Shown piece by piece: positions 35,023 to 51,391 of a stretch of DNA of 64,000 bases. Made by a program: the position numbers and the translations under genes. How positions within the stretch are numbered: position 1 is the stretch's first letter; every line of letters begins with the position of its first letter. Under the pieces are notes generated by a model, which was not told the DNA's origin, ran no database searches, and saw only the letters and a program-made list of their open reading frames with translations. This DNA comes from Tethya wilhelma (lineage: Eukaryota; Porifera; Demospongiae; Tethyida; Tethyidae), in NCBI GenBank assembly GCA_964030475.1, contig CAXIPT010000001.1:25635852-25699851 (forward strand), written 5' to 3'.

Positions 35023-36507
35023 TTAATGTGATAACTTCTCTCCATTGCCATGGTGATCTGGTTCGGGAGCCACCACCCTGAACACTGGACTCATCCCAGT
35101 CACTCTGCTGTACTGGGCCGACTTGTACACCAACATATACGTCCCAGGCTCACTCGGGACCTGTTCGGGCGCTAACTTCCTTTCGTAAAAACTCTCCTTC
35201 AATGTTTTACCGCGTGTCGCCGGAGTATATATCCAGTACACATAGTCTTTGTCTATGGACGTGAGATTCATTGGATATAGCCCGATCCAGTCCCACATGG
35301 AGATGTCGGTACCTGCCATCACGTCAATCTCAATGCTCCCCTCCCTCCCCGCGATCCACTGCGTCATTCGGAACACCACCAAGATCGGGTATCGACTGAT
35401 GTCCACTGAGAATGTGAGCCCGGCGCTGACGGCCTTGTGGTCGCTGATGCGTGGCTGCATGTGGACACCGTAGTACTCCGACTTCAAGATGGAGCGGGGT
35501 TCAGGGTCCGTGATGGCCGGGAGACAGCGGTCGTGGGTACGCCACAGGATCCTATCGCACCACGCAGGGACACGCCCCTTTCCCCCGTCAGAATACTCGT
35601 CAGTGCCCGGTTCAAACTTGTAAGATGGTGGAAAATTGATGGTCATTTCCATGAACTGGTAGAGAGAGCTAGCACTGGCAGTACCTTTGAGGGACTCTGC
35701 CGTCAATTGGTCCAACTTTAGCAACTCTTTCTTCTTGTGTTTGTGCAGTTTCTCGATGGTATCTTCAAACCCCACCCCCTCTAGTCTGAAGTTGAGATCG
35801 CCAAACAACACGAGGATGTCGTGGTCCATTAGTTGCATCTTGGTCTTGCTGCTCTCAGTCGAGAAAACCTGTGCTCCGAAAATCTGTCTCAGTTCTTCCG
35901 TCCTTCTTTCGTTAGCCTCGTTGTTCAAGTGACAATTTGTGAAACAGATGCTCGTATCTCCCAGCATGAATCGGACACTAGACGCTCCTTTGTTCCCAAA
36001 CCATCCATTCATGCCCGTCCGTGTCACATAGGTCTGGACCTCACTGATGTAACAGAGGAGGGGTTTCTTAACAAATATCATCGTCAAGATCCCTAAGAGA
36101 CGACTGGAGGAGAGACGAGTGAAGCCTTTCTGACAGAGGAGGGAACTGAAAGACTCCACAAGAGGGTCTTTGCCCACGACAGGAATCACCGTGGAAACGG
36201 TGTCTTGGACATTCTGGTAAGCTTCTTGTAGACCCACTGCTATGATGTCTGCGGACGAGTAGAGGTCTGTGAGCATCATACTGGCCTGTGGGAGGAACAG
36301 GCTTTCTATGTCATGCTGTGAAGGTTCTGTGGAGGCTATGTTCCAAGAGATGACGTGAATTTTAAACTCTGTGTACTTCTTTGCAGGGTCTAGCGTGATT
36401 TTGGGTCTTTCTTTATCTCTCTTCTCTTCAATTGACGCCGATATGACGTCTTTATCGGTTGGAGACGCTTCATTGGCTTTCTCAGAGGAGGTCTGGACTG
36501 AAGTCAT
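35023..36507 (-). CDS. INPP5K: Inositol polyphosphate 5-phosphatase with SKICH domain
   Basis: One uninterrupted exon of 494 codons. The catalytic domain runs from about residue 50 to 355: HVISWNIASTEPS, ADIIAVGLQEAYQNV, CFTNCHLNNEANERR, LVLFGDLNFRLEG, GRVPAWCDRILWRT and ISDHKAVSAG are the expected metal- and phosphate-binding motifs. The C-terminal SKICH domain (about 365-485) has WDWIGLYP and EPGTYMLVY. This arrangement and length match INPP5K (SKIP), which removes the 5-phosphate from PI(4,5)P2 and PIP3. INPP5J shares the layout but is longer. Absence of introns in an intron-rich neighbourhood suggests a retrocopy that remained open; no poly(A) remnant is obvious. Confidence 0.9.
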   Translation of the reverse strand: MTSVQTSSEKANEASPTDKDVISASIEEKRDKERPKITLDPAKKYTEFKIHVISWNIASTEPSQHDIESLFLPQASMMLTDLYSSADIIAVGLQEAYQNVQDTVSTVIPVVGKDPLVESFSSLLCQKGFTRLSSSRLLGILTMIFVKKPLLCYISEVQTYVTRTGMNGWFGNKGASSVRFMLGDTSICFTNCHLNNEANERRTEELRQIFGAQVFSTESSKTKMQLMDHDILVLFGDLNFRLEGVGFEDTIEKLHKHKKKELLKLDQLTAESLKGTASASSLYQFMEMTINFPPSYKFEPGTDEYSDGGKGRVPAWCDRILWRTHDRCLPAITDPEPRSILKSEYYGVHMQPRISDHKAVSAGLTFSVDISRYPILVVFRMTQWIAGREGSIEIDVMAGTDISMWDWIGLYPMNLTSIDKDYVYWIYTPATRGKTLKESFYERKLAPEQVPSEPGTYMLVYKSAQYSRVTGMSPVFRVVAPEPDHHGNGEKLSH

Positions 36508-36716
36508 GTCGCTTTTTATAATCTTTAAAATACCGTTGGCAAAGGGTTAAAAATTTAACTAGGCACGCGTCTAACGGTAACGACCATTACCACATCTCTT
36601 CCAGTGACTGCTGAGCAGTATAAACTGACAACTGTCACTACAATGCTACTGTAATGACAAAATAATTGATAAATTATAGCGATAAAATTTAAACAATATA
36701 ATTCTTCACTGCACTT

Positions 36717-39700
36717 TTACTTCATAGACCACGCAAACACCTTGGCATCGCTGGATGCAGTAGCTAAAGTGTTTCTACTAAAGTCCAGAGCAGTAGCATC
36801 ATTGGTGTGGTTGCTAAGGGTGGCCAGGTGTGTGTGTGTGTCCCCTCCACTGTAGATACAGACAGTATTGTCCTTGGAGGCTGTCACTATCATACCCAGG
36901 TTGTGGTTTATACTGGTGATGTCACGAGAATGAGCAGATTGGAAGGAAGGTGTGAGGAGGTGAGAGGATGAGAGTGTGCAGGTGTGAGGGTGTGAGAGGA
37001 TGAGAGTGTGCAGGTGTGAGGAGGTGAGAGGATGAGTGTGCAGGTGTGAGGGTGTGAGGGTATGAGAGTGTGCAGGTGTGAGGGGGTGAGGGTGTGAGGG
37101 TAGTATGAATGGATCGAGTTTTGAATGCAAGTAGCCTTCTTTCTAGGCTCTCTCACTGTGACTACTAGGTGCTTCCTACGTTACAGCGTCACAGAGAGAG
37201 AGCCTGGAAATGAGACTTATTTGCAAGATCTGCAATGCCTAATAAAAGATTTTTCTTGCAGAATATTGAGGATAATCATTCCGTTACTCCTACTAATAAC
37301 ATGTACTAAATTTCAAAATGGTATTTAAAATAATCTGTTCTTACGTACTTGGATGGGTGATAGAGTGCCTTCTGTGGCATTAAAGAGATGTACCATTTTG
37401 CCTGAGGCAACAGACAACACCCCACAGTGAAGATGGATGGAAGGGACCAGCTTCTCCAACTGCACAACAAGATCAACGAAAATGGCAGTAATTTTACTGT
37501 ATACTGGTATACTGAAAAAGTATACAGTTAACAGTTAACAGTATACTGCATACTGGTATTCTGGTATCGTATCTAGTATACTGGTATACTGATATACAGT
37601 TAACTGTTAACTGTTATAACTGTATACAGTATAAGAAACGGTCATTTCTATAGCAGTTAGTGTATACACAAAATTCTGTGATTGAACTGCACAACTCTAG
37701 CTCTTACAACTTTCCATCATTGACTCACCGTGATCCTCTGCAGTTCCCCCTGGCTCCTGCGGTCCCACACACACACACTCTTGTCCTCGCTAGCGGAATA
37801 GATGTATCTGTCGGTGGTGGTGACACTCAGCACTGGCTTGGTGTGCTGGCAGTGGAAGGAATGGATGGAGATGGGCGTCCTCATGTCCAATTCCCGTACC
37901 GTCTTGTCGTAACAAGCTGACACTAGGACATCACGATCGGGCATGGCCAGAGAGAGGACAGCTGCTTTATGAAGGTCCCTGGGATAGGAGTATATATGGA
38001 TGACAAGACGTCTGTAATAACTTCAGCAAATGTAGGGAGCAGTATTGCACATATAAAGATAAAAAATTAATGGAGATATAAGCAACAATTACATACAATA
38101 GTTAAGTAGATTTATGCTGCATATGTACAGTACAAAGTGATGTAAGATTTCTACAGTTCAATTCATAAATTTTTGCTTTCTTTTAGAAATAATTTTTTTC
38201 TTTTAGAAATTTCTTTTAGCAAACAACCTTCCCATGTACACAAAAATGTTGAGAAGCAGAAATTTTATTTTCTCTGTAACTCACTTTATGGTTCCAACGT
38301 TCTTCCCCACGGAGACATCCCACAGTCTCACGGTGTGATCCCAGGATCCAGAGCACAAGAGCTGGGGGCGATACTCCCGGTCGGACGTCAATGACCACAC
38401 CCACCCCTGTAATCATAATTAGATAATGAGTAAATTAATAACTTTACTTTTAATTCAGGTGGAACCACTAAACTTCCTCAACAAGTATAAGCTTACTGAA
38501 ACATCATTGCATTAGGATAATTTAATGGACACAGCTAAAGTCTTAAGAATGCTGGTAGAAGAAATTGAATAACTTTCAATAAGTTTTTTTGCCTAAAATT
38601 TTAAAATTGGTTAGATAATTATTATTAATAAAATTGGTTAGATATTTATCTAACCAATTTTAAAATTTCAAGCACCATTGGAAAGCGCTCATTCTCCCTG
38701 TTTTCTTGGTTGCTTTTCTAGCTTTCTACACCTTACCAGTCAAAAGTTAGCTACATGTACTTGCCCCATAATATTATTATAATGCATGAATCTCAATATT
38801 TCACTTCCAGCGGCATTCTCAAACCAGATGAACTGTAGATTGCTAGAGGTTATTGTCAAGTAATAAACCATCTATTTTCTCATGATAAAAAGTCCTTCTT
38901 CAAAGGCTCTCTCTTTTCTTTATGCAAAGGAACAAAGCTACATAGCCTCCATAATGAAAGAGATGCCATATACAGTAATGTTGATTTCATCATCTTCACA
39001 AGAATATCTCTAACTCAGTGTTTCAATCTCCTCACCTTGTGACCTGAGAGGGCGGAGTTAGTGAACAGCCTCATGCTCCGCCCACTAGTACTCTTAGTAA
39101 GCAGTCTTATGGTCCGCCCACTGGTTCCCTCGGAGGACTTATCATCCTCCGAAGAAGAGGAAGAAGAGGATCGTTTCCTCCAGAGGTAGAGGGAGGAGTC
39201 ACGTGACCCCGCCACTATGATAGCACTGGCTCCATGGAGGGCGGGGTGCATGATGTGGACACAGTCCAGACCCCCCACAGCTCCTGAGGAAAGATAACAG
39301 AGGATGGGTGGATGGAAGATAAGAGTAGTGATAATGGTTTAAGTGCAACTAATTTTACCGTAAGTACCACAAAATGGATATCGTTTGAAAGCTCTTTTCA
39401 CGCAATGGTCCAATTCCCTCATCCATACATTACTAGGCTCCAGATTTTGTATCAGATAAATATATTATAACACCTCACCATCATACCTGTGAGCCTATTA
39501 ACCTCCAGGTCGCCATGCTGATGCCCCCCTGCAGCAGCTGAAGCAGCAGTCAGTGCAAACTCGCTGTGCAAACACCCCTCCTGCCATGATCTTACAGTAT
39601 CCTGTTCCAGCCACGGCTGACCCCGCGACAGGCTCACATAGTGGGTCCTCCAGTACCACTCAGTGTTGAGGGTGTCTCTAAGCAGCTTGCACACTCGGGG

Positions 39701-39787
39701 GAGAGTGGTGATCAGGTCCCGAGACGGGACCCACGAGAAGATCATGAACAGAATCTCAGAGGGTAGCTCCAGCAGTTGCACAGTCAT
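36717..39787 (-). CDS. FBXW9: F-box and WD-repeat protein 9
   Basis: Minus-strand exons: 39487-39787, 39036-39283, 38285-38406, 37729-37978, 37349-37459 and about 36717-36945. The N-terminal F-box reads LLELPSEILFMIFSWVPSRD. WD repeats follow (IIVAGSRDSSLYLWRKR, LLCSGSWDHTVRLWDV, LVSACYDKTVRELDMR, YIYSASEDKSVCVWDRR, VTASKDNTVCIYS, ending LATASSDAKVFAWSMK). This matches FBXW9, a substrate-recognition subunit of an SCF ubiquitin ligase. A Ser-rich insertion (RSSSSSSSEDD) sits inside one blade. The 3' splice site of the last exon is unclear, because a minisatellite lies directly against it. Confidence 0.88.
36945..37110. repeat. Minisatellite in last FBXW9 intron
   Basis: Units of 20-35 bp built from GGTGTGAGGATGAGAGTGTG-like words are repeated about six times. 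The tract abuts the 5' edge of the last exon, and no clear AG acceptor separates repeat from coding frame. Confidence 0.8.
38650..38845. repeat. Dispersed approx. 190-bp repeat, copy 2
   Basis: Partner of 24585-24780. It lies in the FBXW9 intron between exons 39036-39283 and 38285-38406. A short inverted repeat (TTGGTTAGATAATTATT / ATTTATCTAACCAATTTT) precedes it at about 38607-38660. Confidence 0.75.
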
Positions 39788-39991
39788 TTCAGATCTCTCA
39801 GTGGTGGATGGCAGAATGATTCAATAGTGCTGAGTGCTTGCTTTACATACTTTTTGCATTGTAAATTGTATTCTATTTATAGCCTACCAACAACATACGT
39901 CATCAATACATCACGCATGCGCGTAAATGAGCACTTTGAACTCTGAACTTTAACCTCTCATTTCACGTGACTTGCTGGAGAAGAAAGAAAG
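39788..39991. promoter_or_regulatory. Divergent promoter FBXW9/CCDC93
   Basis: Start codons on opposite strands are 204 bp apart. The segment contains a CATGCGCG patch and TCACGTGA (a CACGTG E-box core) at about 39964. Inferred shared promoter. Confidence 0.5.
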
Positions 39992-45450
<5,459 letters not shown>

Positions 45451-46076
45451 TGTTATAACTGAAAAAATTGTAACATAGTATATTATAATAATTGTGTGTT
45501 CTTTCATGACTAAAGATATAATTTTTTTGGTATGTAATAATTAGCATCCTGAGCTGGCTCCACTTATTCAGTGATTGATAGTTAGTTACATCTACATGAT
45601 GTAAACTTGTTGGTGCTGTCTGCTCAGCCAATTTCGGTAAAGGGTGGTTAAATTATAAAGCGGTGTAAGTGCACGTGATCTGAGGTGGGTGGGGCTAGAT
45701 CGAGGGCGTGGTCATGCAGGTTTTGTCTTGTTTAGAGTGGCTCATGGAGTTGGTATTCGTGAATTTACTGAAAGAAGAAGTCTGTTACTAATTCTCCCAT
45801 GGACAGGGAGCCACTGTCACTGTTATTACTGTGTCATTAATTTTATTTACATATTAAATTATACTAAAAAAAGAAAGACACTGACCCAGCTGCTTCCCAG
45901 AGTTTCCTGTAGCCAGTATACAATTTGCCCTAAAAATCATTTCAATGCTTCATCCACCATAAAATAAGATGGACTGTAGAGATTCAAGCCCCACACACAA
46001 ACTTGCTACTGCATGAGCAGTTGTTTTGATTGTGTGTGACCAGTGTTGAAGACAGTGTTTGTTCTCTTTGTCCCAG
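45451..46076. other. Intergenic between CCDC93 and next fragment
   Basis: 3' UTR of CCDC93 and AT-rich sequence. No gene is recognised. Confidence 0.5.
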
Positions 46077-46129
46077 GTGGCCATCACTCACCCCCTCCTC
46101 TCCATGGACTGGGAGGAGCTACCCCAGTT
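46077..46129 (+). CDS. Possible exon fragment cut by contig end
   Basis: After a good acceptor (TTTGTCCCAG) an open segment reads VAITHPLLSMDWEELPQ and is then cut by the single N at 46130. It is too short to identify. The continuation is not in the window. Confidence 0.35.
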
Positions 46130-46130
46130 N

Positions 46131-47387
46131 CCTGTCATCACTGTAGATTTCCTTCATTAATATCTCATTGATCTCGTTTAGCTTCTCGTCACTGATACGC
46201 TCCAGCTTGCCATCTTTCATAACATCACGATGAGTGCCCACAATACAGACATTCTTCAGATGGGTCTTCTCTTTGCCAGGGACAGCAGGAAGAGTGTGGG
46301 CGTGGATAGAGTGGAGCCAGAATCTGAGCTCCTCAAAGGGGTTCTCTAAATCTACATCTGAACGAACCCTTTCCTTGGAGTTTATCTCGAGGTATGGAAT
46401 GATCTTCTGTATGCTGAACACCACCAGGTACATTGCTCGTCTCGAGAGGAAGCAGTGGTGCATTGGGCGGTACTCCTTTTGACCGGCAAAATCCAGAACA
46501 TTGAGAATGAGTAAAACATCTTCTTCATTCATGTCCTTTGAAAGAGCAGCCATGAGCTGTTGATCCATTAGCTTGGCATGTCGACTGCTCAATTTAGGGA
46601 CAACTGCTTGTGTTGGTTGGCTACTCTGGTTGGGAGTTGGCAATTGCACAGGGGTGAGTGATTGCTCCGTTTGCTGAGTCAAATCTTCATTCATTGTCTC
46701 GGAAGTATGGCTTTCAAAAACAGCTTTCTTAAGCTGTACTCTTCTTCGTGTAGATTGAGATTTAGATTGAGCGAGAGCCTTCCTCTTGGCGGCCATGTCT
46801 GTGAGGATCTGTTGGATCTCTGGTGTTAGCTCGGATAGTTCTTCCTCCAGGTCAGACTCCGTCACAGTTGGAGTGGGACTATCACTAGAAGCAAGCAGGT
46901 CTGTTGGTAGAGCTCCAATCACTCCTTCAGCAAACTGTTGATCTGCATGTTGCTGTACTGTGCTCTCGTCTTTCTCAGCCCAATCTTCAACCCCGACGTG
47001 ACGTGTGTCCACTACAGCATCTACGATGGCATTGTCGATGCCTCGTGTAGACTCCTGATCGGGGTTGAATGGCTTGTTGACCAGGAGGTGATAGAGACTC
47101 GTTTTCCCTACACGCTCCTGACCCAAGATGAGAAAATTGCACCATGGAATCTTACACCTTCCTTTCTCCAAGGCCTTGAAGTATGCATCGACTATTTTTG
47201 GACCTCTCTTCAAGATCTCAGGAGGGATAACTACAAGAATTAAATGCATGTAATTAATAAAGAAGTAAAGTCTATATGTAAATTATTATATACATAGCTA
47301 TAAAATGCATGTATCAGAGCTGATAGAGAGTTATAATTGAATTAACTTACTGTCCTCTGGCTCAATGTCAGTGGGAAGTTGACCATC
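46131..47387 (-). CDS. ROCO-family Roc GTPase, partial
   Basis: Minus-strand exons are 47351-47387 and 46131-47230, open at the N at 46130 and lacking a start. Order: IIPPEILKRGPKIVDAYFKA (the helix that precedes Roc in many invertebrate ROCO proteins), G1 P-loop NFLILGQERVGKTSL, the switch I Thr region ESTRGID, G3 LDFAGQKEYRPMHH and G4 NVCIVGTHRD. Between G2 and G3 lies an insertion of about 160 residues, rich in Ser/Thr/Gln with a charged coiled-coil patch (RRRVQLKKAVFESH), far longer than in LRRK-type Roc domains. The COR domain should follow but is beyond the contig end. ROCO proteins with death or TIR domains are common in sponges and cnidarians; the partner domains here are unknown. Confidence 0.85.
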
Positions 47388-47982
47388 CTATTAAAAAACA
47401 TGCAATGATCAAAATTAAGATTGTAACATTCAATTTGTATGTTTTCACACATGCATGTATTTATTGTACATCTCCTAGGAGACAGAGGTACCTGTATTCT
47501 CACATACAGAAAGCCTTACAAGTACTGTACTCTAGTTGGGTATACTGTTTGTATATATATAGTTTATCTATTCATTAACAGTGATATACAATAAGTCAGT
47601 TATAGCATGGGCCCAGTGCTGTATTGGCCCTTATTGTATATCTCCTAGGAGACAGAGGTACCTGTATTCTCACATACAGAAAGCCTTACAAGTACTGTAC
47701 TCTGTTTGGGTATACTGTTTGTACAGTTTATCTATTCATTAACAGTGATATACAATAAGTCAGTTATAGCATGGGCCCAGTGCTGTATTGGCCCAGGGTG
47801 GGCCAATACAGCACAGAGGCCCATGCTATAACTATAACTAACGGGCCAATACAGCACAGAGACCCATGCTATAACTATAACTAACGGGCCAATACAGCAC
47901 AGAGACCCATGCTATAACTATAACTAACGGGCCAATACAGCACAGAGACCCATGCTATAACTATAACATACTGTAAGGCTAC
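47388..47982. repeat. Tandem repeats beside ROCO fragment
   Basis: A segment of about 175 bp (TACATCTCCTAGGAGACAGA...GCATGGGCCCAGTGCTGTAT) occurs at about 47467-47635 and again at 47637-47797. It is followed by about four copies of a 43-bp unit (GGGCCAATACAGCACAGAGA... with CATGCTATAACTATAACTAA) at about 47808-47968. The two repeats share the GCCCAATACAGCAC word in inverted orientation. The contig ends at the N at 47983. Confidence 0.85.
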
Positions 47983-47983
47983 N

Positions 47984-48199
47984 TACCATTGTGATCAGCA
48001 CAAAGAGATCTTTCAAATGATATATTTTGATGCCATATTTAAATTTGATGAAAATCATCAAAAAACATATAGCCTGTTGGTCAAGTGAGATTTTGACAAA
48101 AATTACCATTTTCCAATTTCACAAGTAAACCATATCATTTGAAAGCTCTCATCACTCTGACCACAGTGGTGCCAGTCCCATCTCAATACGACCTTCCTA
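47984..48199. repeat. Isolated 216-bp piece of 390-bp foldback repeat
   Basis: Bounded by single Ns on both sides. It is nearly the same as parts of 5340-5560 (TACCATTGTGATCAGCACAA...CTCAATACGACCTTCC). It was probably placed here as a repeat-only contig. Confidence 0.9.
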
Positions 48200-48200
48200 N

Positions 48201-50893
48201 GCTCCATGCCAGTCTAACAGTTTCCTAAGTAGCTACATAAAAATTAATATTTAATGTATACATAATATTATACAAGATGCGAGTAAAGAAGGGACTGCAT
48301 CAACAGAGCTCACAAGTCTGCATGGGCCCCCTTTTTTACTCCTAGGAGTATCATGAAGTGGATGCCAGCCAGAAGTAATCCTAAAGCTGAGGACTTATCA
48401 ATCATGGCACTATAATATTTTTTATCAAGCCATTCCAACATTCTGAAGAAAACGCTTCGCTTAGGAATTAATGAGGCTATGAAATTCATGTATAATTGCA
48501 TGCGACTTATTTGAGAGTATCATAATATTATTATGATTGTATACGTTTCGAAATTATTCTAGTTATAATTCAATTTGACATGATGTGGACACCAGCAATT
48601 CCATAGCATTATGTTAGTTCACTGTCTTTGCCCTGGCAATGAGAAACTGTCCTACTCTTCACCTCGACAGAAGGTTGTTAACGTTGACGGTTCAGGGTTA
48701 TATTAAGTTATCACTGGAGTAATTTGCATGTACATATAATATATACGTAGTTAATTATTGCATTGGGCCAGGCATGAATATATACAGGTAGTTACTAGCT
48801 ATATTGAATTTGATTCAAAAAATTCACTATATTATTATTTCAACTAAAAACTACCAAATTAATAATAGTCTTTTTTCAATTGTTTGCTCTTACAGTTCGT
48901 TCGACAAGAAGGATGTTGTCGAATTGCTGGAGGAAGGTGGGAACAGAAACAGTGTTCTAGTGTCCAGCTTGTGATCCTGATGACGTAAGTTTATTAAAAT
49001 TTACGCATGACATAAGTGCCTCCTCTTTCAGAGCTGGGCAATTGCAGCAACTGCCAGAGTACATACTTGCTAGCAAAAAAACTTTTTCCATAATTATATT
49101 ATCCAACAGCTTACATTAACTCCCTACAGCTGCTATAGCTGTGAAAATATTCTAGTTATAATTCAATTTGACATGACGTGGACCCTGACGGTGGGAAACT
49201 GTCAACCTTCGTCTCAACAGCGAGAAACTGTTCTACTCTTCACCTCAACAGAGGGTTATTGGCGGCCGGTTATGCAAGTTTTCAGTTGAGTCATTTTTAT
49301 GGCATGTATATACAGTTAATTATTGCATTGGAAGGTACATGCAGTTACTTGAAACAACCATATAATTCTGTTCTTATAGTTTAGCAAGAAAGATATAATA
49401 TATCGCAAACATGTTAGAGGAGGATGGAAACCAAAGCAAGGTGTTCTGTCCTGCTTGCCCTCCTCAGAACGTGGACACCAGCCTACCAGGATAGTCTCAG
49501 TCGACTGGACCCATGCATGATCCATCCAGATATGCTGGTTAGTTGGTGTTGGTTGGTTGCATGGTTGGTTGATAACCTGTTGGCTGAAGGGGATCAATCA
49601 TGTGCCAGGTTTTTGATAGTCCTGATTCACTAGAAGCTTTCTACTTTCTTGTTTGCAGTAAATTCGTGGTCACCAATGTCCATTAGAATTTATATACAGT
49701 CTCATTGTGGTCCAAGGCTCATCCACTCAGAATGCACAGATGATGCATCCACCTATGATATCTGGATATCCTGGCCCATGGCCCAGCATATAGCCCAAGT
49801 AAACGTAATTAGGTCATGATGACGTTAATGATTAAATTGCTGCCAAATATTTAAAAAATTTACGCGGGAAACTGCCCCATATAAAAGCGTTGCTTTCGAT
49901 ATAAATCAGTAAAGAATCACTGACAGTGGCGCTAGTGGAGTTTTGCTGAACAGCCTATTAAGTTGCTATTGCTATTGTGATTATTATCGAGAGAGTTTTT
50001 TTACCTTGTAGTGCCATGCAGTGAGATACTGCCTGTCTCCCTTCGAGCTGATACTGCACCTCAGGCCTACACTGACTTCCGAGTCTCAGCTGTCTCCCTT
50101 CGAGCTGATACTGCACCTCAGGCCTACACTGACTTCCGAGTCTCAGCAGTGAGATACTGCCTGTCTCCCTTCGAGCTGATACTGATGAGCGTGCTCTATA
50201 GAGGCCGTTGGTGAGAGTCCTCGGACAGCACAGGTCACGGAGGACCTAGTAAGTGCCGGGCAATAATTATTTGCTGCACCCAAACCTGTCAATAGCTGGT
50301 AGCACTGCATGTGCACACACACACTTGAATTACGTAATAAGGCCCATTGTGGAGACTCTCCATACATAGTTTTACATATTTTATTAAGTTTTGTATTGAA
50401 GATCAGAGAGTGTTGCTATGATAATAATGACTAAAAATTATTTTGCTCTTACAATACATTTTGTTGTTTGTATTTTGTAGGTTGTCTCTGCACACCGTCT
50501 TGTGCAGGCACACCAAGTGCAGGCCGTAAAATCAGTCATTATAGTGAGTAGATTTATCATACATATTAATATTTTATAGAGCTGGTCCATGTGCTTACGC
50601 TAGCTGTGTCAGCTAGTATGGATCGAGGGAGGCTTTTACTATGGCATTGTTTATCTTAAGCTTGTGCTCCCCCCTCCTTTTGACCGCCTTCTCTCCATAC
50701 AAAATTTAATATAACTGTATGAAACCTCTCATTTTCAGAGAATTTTAAGCAATCAAGATTGTCATTTTTTTGTTTCCACAGATGGAGAAGGCAACACAAT
50801 TCCTAACTGTTCGTCTGAGGAAGCTGGAGACTTCTGTAAGTGTTAGAAATTTAGAATCTCTACTTGTAGCTCAGCAACATGCACTAGTACTGT
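48201..50893. repeat. Right arm of 2.7-kb inverted duplication
   Basis: Mirror of 1207-3899 with position sum 52,100 throughout. It starts at the N at 48200 and leads without a break into unique sequence at 50895, whereas the left arm leads without a break into unique sequence at 3901. Confidence 0.95.
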
Positions 50894-51391
50894 GTATGTA
50901 AGGCCTCTCAACACGTACAGCATACTATAAACAGTCTCTCAACAGATGACTAATCGACTGTCGAAGGAATCGTATGTAGCAATCATTATTACATCATTTA
51001 GTTCATAATAATGATAATGATTTTAATGATATCATTTATACAGCACAAAAAAGACTCATCGTATTTCTTTGATATGGACATGAGAGCAGAAATTAGGAAT
51101 GCTGAGTACTGTGGGGGCAGCATTGATTCCAACGTAAGTGATTAATCATAGTTAATATTACTATTAATAATTATTGTAATTGTACGTAGCGATCATTTGT
51201 ACATTAAATATTAGTAACTATTACTATTGCTTACACACGCAAACAAAGTTGAGCTGCTTGTTTTTATTTGTCCTCACAGCATCACACCGCGTCCGTCTTC
51301 CTCAAGACTAACCCCAATATGGTAGTGGCTGTGCAGCCAGCAGAGAGGGGGGAGGAATGGGAGGCTATCTTCAAGGGCATATCAAATACCA
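48896..51391 (+). CDS. Unknown duplicated-family gene, fullest copy
   Basis: Putative plus-strand exons: 48896-48984 (uncertain), 50481-50543 (VVSAHRLVQAHQVQAVKSVI), 50782-50835 (MEKATQFLTVRLRKLETS), 51044-51133 (the 90-nt cassette, KKDSSYFFDMDMRAEIRNAE) and 51280-51391 (TNPNMVVAVQPAERGEEWEA). The four later exons join in phase 0 with canonical sites. A following segment at 51538-51609 (ELKDPKNIMELASFVREDYI, then TGA) has an acceptor but is out of phase with the 51391 donor, so the 3' end is unresolved. I recognise no domain. Degenerate relatives of these exons lie at 4290-4830 and 14580-15664 on the opposite strand. Confidence 0.5.

Noticed and set aside
37140..37215. Hairpin AGGCTCTCTCACTGTGAC...GTCACAGAGAGAGAGCCT considered as another TAGCCTCG element
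   Set aside because: It forms a hairpin, but its ends and core differ from the TAGCCTCG family. Kept as an unclassified inverted repeat only.
37500..37640. Palindrome-like TATACTGG/GTTAAC-rich stretch in an FBXW9 intron
   Set aside because: Low-complexity AT-rich sequence made of short words; no defined ends or target duplication, so not called a mobile element.
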